Part shown: positions 16,773 to 23,908 of the stretch, in pieces
Numbering within the stretch: position 1 is the stretch's first letter
Layout of the letters: each line of letters opens with the position of its first letter
The notes under the pieces: model-generated
Told to the model about the DNA's origin: nothing
Database searches by the model: none
What the model saw: the letters and a program-made list of their open reading frames with translations, nothing else
Made by a program: the position numbers and the translations under genes
Origin: Streptomyces sp. 35G-GA-8
GTDB lineage: Bacteria > Actinomycetota > Actinomycetes > Streptomycetales > Streptomycetaceae
Assembly: GCF_023534745.1 (NCBI RefSeq)
Contig: NZ_JAMHJQ010000017.1
Span: 1 to 64,000 of the forward strand
Direction: 5' to 3'
DNA length: 64,000 nucleotides

Positions 16773-16832
16773 CTGCGTTTCCCCGCCCTGCGTTTCCTTG
16801 CTCTGCGTGCCCCTGCTCTGCGTGCCCCTGCT
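16773..16832. repeat. 15-bp tandem repeat, 4 copies, abutting a stop codon
   Basis: Four tandem units of CTGCGTGCCCCTGCT (two identical, two variant) end two bases inside the TAG of the DUF6412-like gene. On the coding strand the array begins at the stop codon and runs downstream toward yidC. No function is visible. Confidence 0.8.
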
Positions 16833-17148
16833 ACGCGGCCGTCGGAAGAAGACGGCCGGGAGCTCGGGGACGGGTGCGGCCCGAGGCGTCGGGGTCCCGT
16901 TGGGGCAGGAAGGCGGTACGTTGCTCGCGGTCGCGGATGGCCGTACGTACCCGGTGTCGCGGGTGAGCGGGTACGGAGCGCGCGCTGATCAGGGCGCAGA
17001 CGACGAGGGCGGAGCCCGCGGCGGCCGTGGCGGTGGCGGCGAGCGCGACGGCGGCGGAGAGACCGCCGGCGTCGAGGAGCAGGACTTCGGTGACAAGGAA
17101 GAGCAGCAGCCCGGCGGGGCGCAGCAGCCGTAGCGCGCTGCGGACCAT
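16831..17148 (-). CDS. Small two-helix membrane protein (DUF6412-like)
   Basis: The 105-residue protein has two hydrophobic segments (LLLFLVTEVLLLDAGG and AAVALAATATAAAGSALVV) followed by an Arg-rich cytoplasmic tail. Proteins of this form are found beside yidC paralogues in Streptomyces and are labelled DUF6412. I recognise the arrangement more than the sequence. The ATG at 17148 has GAGGGGCAGGCC upstream. It may work with the downstream insertase, but no function is known. Confidence 0.65.
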   Translation of the reverse strand: MVRSALRLLRPAGLLLFLVTEVLLLDAGGLSAAVALAATATAAAGSALVVCALISARSVPAHPRHRVRTAIRDREQRTAFLPQRDPDASGRTRPRAPGRLLPTAA

Positions 17149-17228
17149 GGCCTGCCCCTCTCGATTCGTCGTTCTCGTCGTCGTTCTCGTTCTCGTCCTC
17201 GTTCTCGCGACAGAAGCCGCTTCAGCCG

Positions 17229-17780
17229 TTATACACGATCGGTCTCCAGCGGCTGAAGGAGCCGGCGGGGCCGGAGCAGGGCCCGGCGTACCGGATCCCG
17301 CGGGTCCGGATCCAGCCCCGGGCCCGGCAGCATCTCGACGTCCGCGGGTGGTACGGGGACGCCGCAGGCAGGGCATTCGCCGTACGCGCCCAGTTCCGTA
17401 CCGCAGGCGGCGTGCGTGAAGACCCGCAGCGGCTTCGCGCCGTCGGCGCCCCGCCCGGTGCCGTCCGCCTGCCCGGTGCCCCAGACGCTGAGTGAGCGCA
17501 GGACCGGCCAGAGGGCGATGCCGCGGTCGGTCAGTACGTACTCGTCGCGCGGCGGGGAGTGCTGGTAGCGCCGCTTCTCCAGCACACCGGCGCGCTCCAG
17601 CGCCTGGAGGCGGGCGGCGAGTACGGCGCGGGGCAGACCGAGATGGACGAGGAAATCGTTGTACCGGCGCACCCCGTAGAAGGCGTCGCGGACGACGAGC
17701 AGTGTCCAGCGCTCGCCGACGATCTCCAGCGCGCGGGCGATCGAGCACTGCTGTGTCGCGTAGTCCTTGCCCAGAGCCAT
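17229..17780 (-). CDS. HxlR-family transcriptional regulator with C-terminal zinc-ribbon-like motif
   Basis: The 183-residue protein has an HxlR winged helix (CSIARALEIVGERWTLLVVRDAF through EYVLTDRG, about residues 12-90) including the conserved Cys12 near the N-terminus that some members use for redox sensing. After it comes an added segment with two Cys pairs (ACGTELGAYGECPACG), which may bind zinc. It is divergent from an MFS exporter gene, and two copies of a 17-bp operator lie between them. It probably represses the exporter and itself until a drug-like or aldehyde ligand appears. Confidence 0.9.
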   Translation of the reverse strand: MALGKDYATQQCSIARALEIVGERWTLLVVRDAFYGVRRYNDFLVHLGLPRAVLAARLQALERAGVLEKRRYQHSPPRDEYVLTDRGIALWPVLRSLSVWGTGQADGTGRGADGAKPLRVFTHAACGTELGAYGECPACGVPVPPADVEMLPGPGLDPDPRDPVRRALLRPRRLLQPLETDRV

Positions 17781-17802
17781 GGAATCACCTTAACAAAACT
17801 TG

Positions 17803-17819
17803 GGTTCAATGAATGAACC
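17803..17819. promoter_or_regulatory. HxlR operator copy 1
   Basis: GGTTCAATGAATGAACC is a 17-bp near-palindrome 22 bp upstream of the hxlR-type start. Its reverse complement matches copy 2 at 16 of 17 positions. Confidence 0.75.
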
Positions 17820-17848
17820 TACGCTGCTAGGGTGGCCCGTGCACGCCA

Positions 17849-17865
17849 GGTTCATTCACTGAACC
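17849..17865. promoter_or_regulatory. HxlR operator copy 2
   Basis: GGTTCATTCACTGAACC lies 42 bp upstream of the MFS start. The centres of the two copies are 46 bp apart, so one can cover each divergent promoter. Confidence 0.75.
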
Positions 17866-17907
17866 CACGACAGCGAACCGAGCCGTCAACGAGGGGACGA
17901 CACCACC

Positions 17908-19383
17908 ATGGCCCAGCAAGCAGCCCGGCAGGCCGTACGTACCGACGCGGGAAGCAGGCGCGCGCCACGGGACACCGGGGCGCCACGGGACACCGGGTCG
18001 GGCCCGCCCGTGCCCGCCACCGCCACCGCCGCCGCCCGGCCACCACGCGCGGCAGCTACCCTCGCCGTGACCAGCGCCGCCACCACCGTGGCGCTGATGA
18101 ACTACACGACCCCGCTGCTCACCCTCCCGACCTTGAGCGCCGACTTCGGAACCCCGCTCTCCGCCCGCGCCTGGCTGCTGAACGGCGCCCCGCTGGGCCT
18201 CGCCGTCGTCCTGCTGATCGCGGGCAGCCTCGCCGACGACTACGGGCGGCGCCGAGTCTTCCTCCTCGGCACCGTCGCGCTCGGTGTCACCACGGCTCTC
18301 GGCGGCCTCACCGGCGACACGCTCCTCTTCACCCTCGCCCGGGTCGGCCAGGGCGCGGCGAGCGCCGCGATCATCGCGAGCAGCCTCGGGCTGCTGGTGC
18401 ACGCGTTCCCCACCGGGCTCGGCCGGATCAGGGCGACGGGCATATGGGGCGCGTTCGTCAGCGCCGGGATCGCGCTGGGGCCGCTGCTGTCCGGCGGGCT
18501 GAGCGGCTTCGGCTGGCGGCCGACGTACGGCGTCCTCGCCGTGGCCGCGCTCGTCGCCGCCGGCTTCGCCGCCCGCGTACTGACCGAATCGCGCGCCCCA
18601 CGCCGGGCCGGGCCCGATCTGCCGGGCGCACTCGTCCTCGGTCTCGCGCTGACCGCGCTGCTGAGCGCGCTCACTCTGGGGCGCGACGGCTGGCTGCGCA
18701 CGCCCGTCCTGCTTCTGCTGCTGGCCGCGCTCGTGCTGACCGGGGCCTTCACCGTCATCGAGCGACGCGCCGCCGCGCCGATCATCGATCTGGGGCTGCT
18801 GCGGAGGCCACTGTTCCTGGCCGCGTCGACGGGCGGCCTGTTCACCGGGCTCGCCGTGATCGGTCTCATGAGCTATCTGCCCGCGCTGATCCAGCAGACC
18901 CTGCGCGTCTCGGTGCTCGGCGCCGCGTGGCTCTTCCTTCTCTGGTCGGGTACGGCGTTCCTGGTCGCCCTCCAGGCCCGGCGTCTGGCGGGCCGGGTGG
19001 CGGCCCGGCACCAGCTGGCTCTCGGATTCGGACTGCACGCGGTGGGCGCGCTGGGCATGCTCGGGGCGCTGGACGCCGGGTCCTGGGTACGGCTGACCCC
19101 GGGCCTGTTCGTGGCCGGGGTGGGCAGCGGTCTGCTGAACGCCGCGCTGCCGCGCCTCTCGGTGGAGTCCGTCCCGGCGGAGCGCGCGGCGATGGGTTCG
19201 GGCGCCAACAACACGGCCCGCTACATCGGTTCGTCGGCGGGTGTCGCGCTGATCATCGCGGTGGCCACCTCCGTGGCCGACCCGGCGCACGGCGCGGACC
19301 TGGCGATCCTGGCGTCGGCGGGGTTCACGGTGCTGGGCGCGACGGCGGTGCTGGCGCTGCGGGAGCGCCGTCCCCAGCGGTGA
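17908..19383 (+). CDS. MFS drug exporter, DHA2-type (about 14 helices)
   Basis: The 491-residue protein has about 14 hydrophobic segments and the MFS motif A between helices 2 and 3 (GSLADDYGRRRVFLLG). A hydrophilic, repeat-bearing N-terminal extension of about 50 residues (APRDTGAPRDTG) precedes helix 1. DHA2 exporters expel lipophilic or cationic drugs using proton motive force. It is controlled in all likelihood by the divergent HxlR regulator. Its 3' end overlaps the convergent symporter gene by 59 bp. Confidence 0.88.
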   Translation: MAQQAARQAVRTDAGSRRAPRDTGAPRDTGSGPPVPATATAAARPPRAAATLAVTSAATTVALMNYTTPLLTLPTLSADFGTPLSARAWLLNGAPLGLAVVLLIAGSLADDYGRRRVFLLGTVALGVTTALGGLTGDTLLFTLARVGQGAASAAIIASSLGLLVHAFPTGLGRIRATGIWGAFVSAGIALGPLLSGGLSGFGWRPTYGVLAVAALVAAGFAARVLTESRAPRRAGPDLPGALVLGLALTALLSALTLGRDGWLRTPVLLLLLAALVLTGAFTVIERRAAAPIIDLGLLRRPLFLAASTGGLFTGLAVIGLMSYLPALIQQTLRVSVLGAAWLFLLWSGTAFLVALQARRLAGRVAARHQLALGFGLHAVGALGMLGALDAGSWVRLTPGLFVAGVGSGLLNAALPRLSVESVPAERAAMGSGANNTARYIGSSAGVALIIAVATSVADPAHGADLAILASAGFTVLGATAVLALRERRPQR

Positions 19384-20935
19384 CAGCGGAGGCACGGTCC
19401 GCAGCGGCGCTACCCGAGGCCGAAGGCGTGACCGTGACATCGAGCGAATCACTCGCGAGCACATCCACGTCCGGCCGAGGATCGCCATCGGCCTTCGTCG
19501 CCCAGGTCACCACCAGCGCGACGACGAGATTGGCGGCGAGCGCGACGATCCCCGCGTTCACCCCCCACACCGGATCGTGGCCGGTGAAGACCAGCGCGCA
19601 CACCGTCCCCACCCCCACCGCCAGCCCGCTCAGCCCGCCCGCCGGCGTCATCCGCCGCCACACCAGCCCCAGCAGCACCATGGGGAGCAGCTGCGCCATC
19701 CCCTCGTACGAGATGAGGGAGAGCCGTACGAGCGTGTTGGGCGCGGCGTACGTCAGCACCAGCGCGCCCGCGCCCGCCGCCACGACGACCACCTGCGCGG
19801 CGCCCTTCTGCCTGGCCCGCCAGCGCGGTACGAGCGACAGCACGCTGCGCCCCCACATCGTCCCGATCACCAGCATGAACACGGCCATCGGCACGATGGA
19901 GGAAAGGGCAGCGGCCACCCCGATGATCCCGACCGCCCAGGCGGGCAGCGAGTCGACCACCAGCCGGAAGAGCGCGAGGTTGGAGTCGGCGCCGGTCAGC
20001 CCGGGGACGACGAAGAGCGCGGCCATGCCGAGCAGCATCGGGATGAAGAGCAAGACGTTGTAGGCGGGCAGCCAGATCGCGTTGCGGCGCAGCGCGTCGG
20101 CGTCGCGGGCGCCCAGATAGCCCGCGACGGTGGTGGGGAAGATGACGACAGTCAGCGCGTTGAGCAGGGAGGTGGTGATGAACCAGGCGGTGCCCAGCCC
20201 GCTGCCGCCCGCTCCGCTGCCGCCCGCTCCGTCGCCGCCGTGTCCCGGCAGGGTCAGCCACTCCCCCTTCTGCGCCACCAGCCGGTCGAGAAGCGGCCCG
20301 TACCCGTCGAAGTAGTGCAGCGGCACATAGACGGCGAGGAACCCCAGGGTGCCGATCACCAGTACGTCCTTGAGCACCGAGACCCAGGCGCTCCCCCGCA
20401 GCCCGCTCACCACCACGAATCCGGTGGTCACCGCGAAGGCAATGAAATAGCCCCAGTTAAGGCTTATCGCCCCGTACGAGATGGTCGAGACGACGACGCC
20501 CATGCCGGTGATCTGGAGCTGGATGTACGGCAGCAGGAAGACGGTCGCGAGCACCGCCGTCAGGGCGCCGAGCCAGGGCCGTCCGAAGCGGTGGGCGAGT
20601 ATGTCCGTGATCCCCACAAGATCATGGCGGCGCGCATAGGCCCACAACATGGGGCCGACCACATATCCGACGGCGTAACCGCAGGACATATAGGCGACCA
20701 CGTAGAGGACCGGTGCACCGTAGTTGTAGCCCCAGCCCGCGGCGCCCAGATAGCTGAAACTCGTATAGCTCTCGCCGGCCATCAGCACCCAGATGAAGAC
20801 GGCGCCGAGACTGCGTCCCCCGACGGACCACTCGGCGATCCCGCCGCCCGTACGCCGGCGGACGGCGAGCAGCCCGAGGCCGACCGTCCCGACCATGAAG
20901 ACGGCGAAGATCGTGGTGGCGACAGCCGCGTTCAC
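19325..20935 (-). CDS. Sodium:solute symporter (SSS) family protein
   Basis: The 536-residue membrane protein has about 13 helices and the SSS hallmarks GGRSLGAVFIWVLMAGESYT and a helix pair around ISYEGMAQLLPMVLLGLVWRRMTP. The GTG start at 20935 gives a 4-bp GTGA overlap with the DUF3311 gene. SSS transporters import monocarboxylates, amino acids or pantothenate with sodium, and the substrate here is unknown. The loop around residues 225-240 contains a GGSGAGGSG repeat. The C-terminal tail is hydrophilic and Ala/Pro-rich and overlaps the convergent MFS gene by 59 bp. Confidence 0.88.
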   Translation of the reverse strand: MNAAVATTIFAVFMVGTVGLGLLAVRRRTGGGIAEWSVGGRSLGAVFIWVLMAGESYTSFSYLGAAGWGYNYGAPVLYVVAYMSCGYAVGYVVGPMLWAYARRHDLVGITDILAHRFGRPWLGALTAVLATVFLLPYIQLQITGMGVVVSTISYGAISLNWGYFIAFAVTTGFVVVSGLRGSAWVSVLKDVLVIGTLGFLAVYVPLHYFDGYGPLLDRLVAQKGEWLTLPGHGGDGAGGSGAGGSGLGTAWFITTSLLNALTVVIFPTTVAGYLGARDADALRRNAIWLPAYNVLLFIPMLLGMAALFVVPGLTGADSNLALFRLVVDSLPAWAVGIIGVAAALSSIVPMAVFMLVIGTMWGRSVLSLVPRWRARQKGAAQVVVVAAGAGALVLTYAAPNTLVRLSLISYEGMAQLLPMVLLGLVWRRMTPAGGLSGLAVGVGTVCALVFTGHDPVWGVNAGIVALAANLVVALVVTWATKADGDPRPDVDVLASDSLDVTVTPSASGSAAADRASAVTAGDGAPAAPAPPSRPAP

Positions 20936-21144
20936 TCCGCTCCCTCCCGGCGTCGCAGCCGCTGATCCCCGCGCCAGGCCAGCGCGACGGCGACGGGCGT
21001 CAGCACCGTCGCGCCGAGCAGCCACAGGGACAGGAACGGCAGCCCGAGGATCACGGGCTCCACCCGGTTCACCCAGGGCAGCGCCACCAGGAACAGCACG
21101 AAGGGAACCAGCAGCCACAGCAGATGAGGACGGTGTCGAAGCAC
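20932..21144 (-). CDS. DUF3311 small membrane protein
   Basis: The 70-residue protein has two transmembrane helices (LLWLLVPFVLFLVALPWV and FLSLWLLGATVLTPVAVALAW) and a basic tail. DUF3311 proteins are encoded directly before SSS symporters and are thought to be accessory subunits, much as YhdT-like proteins pair with PanF. The GTG start and the 4-bp overlap with the symporter gene fit obligate co-expression. Confidence 0.88.
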   Translation of the reverse strand: MLRHRPHLLWLLVPFVLFLVALPWVNRVEPVILGLPFLSLWLLGATVLTPVAVALAWRGDQRLRRREGAE

Positions 21145-21217
21145 GTCAGGACCTTAGACGAGGCACGACCGGCCACCGCCCTCCGCTCCCGCCCCGCACG
21201 GCAGTACGGTGTCCGTC

Positions 21218-22216
21218 ATGCGCCCCGACATGCCTGCCGACCACACCACGGAAGCCGAGCGCCTGCTGCGCACCGCTGCCCAGTACCCCGAGGATCACGA
21301 GCCCCTGCTCCTCCGTGCCGCGGCCCATCTGGAACTGGCCGGCGACCGCGGTCGCGCGACCGGCCTCTACGACACCCTCCTCGCGGCCTCCCCCGACCAC
21401 CCCCATCTGGTGAAGGCGCTCCAGGCCGCCAACCTCTGGGAGTACGGCCACGAGGCGGAGGCCCGCGCGATCATCGACGGCCTGCGCACCGCGGCCCCGC
21501 TGGACCCGGGCCCCTGGGAGATCGTGGCCGAGACCCTGGAGTCCCACGACGAACTCGAAGCGGCCCACGACACCTTCACGTCGGCGCTCAACACACTGCT
21601 CACCCCCGGCGAAGAGGTCCCCTACCCGGTCCACAACCTGCTGATCGGCCGCCACCGCGTCCGCCGTCTGCTGGCCTTGGACCACGACGACTGGGACGGC
21701 CTGGCGGACCGCGTCAACCCCGCCTCGGTCACCCTCGACGAACTCCACGACCCCAAACGCCTCTGGTCCCTGGGCTCCGACAACCCCGCCGAACTCCAGG
21801 CCGAGATCACCCGCCTCCGCGCCGAACTCGGCTCGTACCGCACGGCCCTGTCCCGCCCCTTCCCGGTGGCGATGCTCCACTGGCCGGCCCCGGAACTGGC
21901 CGAACTCCTCACCGCGTACCCGACCCTGGCCACCGAGTACCCCTCACACGAGGCCCACCTGTCCCACCTGGAATCCTCCCTCCGCGACCTCGCCGCCACC
22001 GGCACCCCGAACCTGGGCATCGTCACGGCAACGGTCCCGTCGTACGAGGCGTTCGCGGCCTCGGAACAGTCCTCCCCGTCCAACACGGACCTGCTCCCCC
22101 AATACGCCACCACCCTGGCGGCCCGAGGCCGAGCCACCCCTTGGCCCCCAGCCCGCAACGCCCCCTGCTGGTGCGGCTCAACAAAGGCATACAGAGACTG
22201 CCACGGCGCGGGCTAA
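21218..22216 (+). CDS. TPR-like protein with C-terminal SEC-C zinc motif
   Basis: The 332-residue protein has helical, TPR-like repeats in its first 190 residues (for example RLLRTAAQYPEDHEPLLLRA). It ends in CWCGSTKAYRDCHG, a SEC-C motif that binds one zinc and in SecA contacts SecB and ribosomes. Its function is unknown. The start is uncertain: ATG 21218 was preferred, and GTG 21209 is in frame. It marks the left edge of ordinary chromosomal sequence before the defence island. Confidence 0.8.
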   Translation: MRPDMPADHTTEAERLLRTAAQYPEDHEPLLLRAAAHLELAGDRGRATGLYDTLLAASPDHPHLVKALQAANLWEYGHEAEARAIIDGLRTAAPLDPGPWEIVAETLESHDELEAAHDTFTSALNTLLTPGEEVPYPVHNLLIGRHRVRRLLALDHDDWDGLADRVNPASVTLDELHDPKRLWSLGSDNPAELQAEITRLRAELGSYRTALSRPFPVAMLHWPAPELAELLTAYPTLATEYPSHEAHLSHLESSLRDLAATGTPNLGIVTATVPSYEAFAASEQSSPSNTDLLPQYATTLAARGRATPWPPARNAPCWCGSTKAYRDCHGAG

Positions 22217-22366
22217 TTACTTCCCGGCCAAGGGTTTTCGGCCTACTTTCCAAGCCGGATTCCCTATGTCCCGCCTTTGCAGTACGGTCACATTCCATTC
22301 GTTGACCCTGGGCCGCTCTCGCCCCCCACACGCGGGCCCCAGCTCCGTGTGTACGAGGGAGCCTTG

Positions 22367-23893
22367 ATGGCCTACACGCCTTCCGCCGACTGGCAGTTCG
22401 AAATCCCGACGAGCGGCAGCAAGCGCCTGCCGCCTGCTGCCCGCTACGTCGAATCCCTGACACACCAGGGATACGGATTCGAAGCAGCCATCGCGGACCT
22501 CGTTGACAACTCCATCGACGCGGGGGCGCGCAACGTCGTCGTCAGCTTCCTGCGGGACTCCGACCGCCTCGTCAGTCTCCTCGTCATCGATGACGGGCAC
22601 GGAATGAACGACGAGGCACTGGACACCGCCATGACAGTGGGCGGGCGCGAAGGGTATGCCGCCACCGCGCTCGGCCACTTCGGCGCGGGCCTCAAGGCTG
22701 CTTCCCTCTCTCACTCTCAGTCGCTCACTGTCGTCAGCCGGACCAAACGCAGCCCGGCGGCCGGCCGCCGCTGGCTGACCTCCCATGCCCAGGCCGATTT
22801 CACCTGTGACATCGTCGATCCCGCTTATTGCCGGGAGCTCGTCGACCGCTACGACGGCGTCATCGAGTGGCAAGGCACGGTTGTCCGCTGGGATCAGGTA
22901 CGCGCCTTCGAGACCGTGACGAGCGGCCAGGCAGACCGATTCCTGAACGACGCGATCGAAAAGCTGGAGACCCACCTCGGCCTCTACCTTCACCGCTTTC
23001 TCGCCCGTGAGGGCTTCCACGTCGACATCGTGGTCCAGGACGTGCGGACCCGCGAGGAACTGGACCATCGTGGCGTAGAGCCCATCGACCCGTTCGGCTA
23101 CCGGATACCGGGCCGGTCCGGATACCCCCGTACATACACCGCCCCCATCGAGGGCGCCGGAGATGTTTCCATGACGGCACACATCTGGCCGGCGAAATCT
23201 CCCCTGGTCAGCTATCGAGGTATCGGCCCACTGGCGGAACGTCAGGGGTTCTACATCTACCGGCACGACCGGCTTGTCCAGGCGGGAGGCTGGAATGGTA
23301 CCCGCAGCGCCGAGAGTCACCTGGCGCTGGCTCGTATCGCCATCGACCTGCCGTCCGGTCCCAACGATGTCTTCAGCCTCACCGTCAAGAAGGACGGGGT
23401 GACCGTCACTCCAGCCTTCGCGAGGGGACTTGAGAAGGCCACTGACGGAGGAGGCCACAGTTTCGGTTCGTACGTTCAAGAAGCGGAGTCGACCTACCGG
23501 GAAGCCGCACGCCGTGCTACGGAGCCGCAGCGAAAGTCCGTGCTTCCGGCCGGCAAGGGCCTGGATCCGAAGCTCAGGCGAACCCTTAGAGATGAGCTGC
23601 CGGAGCTGGACGGCGAAGACCCGATCACCTTCCGCTGGGACGCGCTCCCGTCGGAGGTCTTTTTCGAACTCGACCGAGACGAGCGAGTGGTCAAGCTGAA
23701 CAAGGAATACCGTCACGCCTTCAACGGAGGCAGGCGAGGTGGCCTGAACGACGCGCCCGTCGTCAAGAGCATGCTCTATCTCATGGTCAACGACATCTTC
23801 CAGAAGGAGCGCGTCCGGGCCGTCCACACCGACAACGTGGCGCTGTGGAACAGCGTCCTCGTGACCGCCGCCCGTTGCGAACTCGCCCGCTGA
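22367..23893 (+). CDS. GHKL-type ATPase (HSP90/MutL/topoisomerase-fold), first gene of the defence operon
   Basis: The 508-residue protein carries a Bergerat ATP-binding fold. The N-box is EAAIADLVDNSIDAGA (residues 39-54, Glu39 and Asn48), the G1 box DDGHGM (75-80) and the G2 box GHFGAGLKAA (103-112). A MutL/HSP90-like transducer region (about 130-330) and a C-terminal part without recognised motifs follow. It should bind ATP and act as a nucleotide-driven clamp or switch. The ATG at 22367 has GAGGGAG upstream, which decides against the frame extended by 30 residues. It is followed after 15 bp by the Z1 gene. A MutL-like ATPase next to a Z1 protein also occurs in the MZA defence system. Confidence 0.85.
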   Translation: MAYTPSADWQFEIPTSGSKRLPPAARYVESLTHQGYGFEAAIADLVDNSIDAGARNVVVSFLRDSDRLVSLLVIDDGHGMNDEALDTAMTVGGREGYAATALGHFGAGLKAASLSHSQSLTVVSRTKRSPAAGRRWLTSHAQADFTCDIVDPAYCRELVDRYDGVIEWQGTVVRWDQVRAFETVTSGQADRFLNDAIEKLETHLGLYLHRFLAREGFHVDIVVQDVRTREELDHRGVEPIDPFGYRIPGRSGYPRTYTAPIEGAGDVSMTAHIWPAKSPLVSYRGIGPLAERQGFYIYRHDRLVQAGGWNGTRSAESHLALARIAIDLPSGPNDVFSLTVKKDGVTVTPAFARGLEKATDGGGHSFGSYVQEAESTYREAARRATEPQRKSVLPAGKGLDPKLRRTLRDELPELDGEDPITFRWDALPSEVFFELDRDERVVKLNKEYRHAFNGGRRGGLNDAPVVKSMLYLMVNDIFQKERVRAVHTDNVALWNSVLVTAARCELAR

Positions 23894-23908
23894 GGAAGCT
23901 GTTCCGCC

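Noticed and set aside
17832-20063. 743-codon plus-strand frame
   Set aside because: Out-of-frame shadow of the MFS exporter and the reverse of the symporter, with an Arg-rich low-complexity product.
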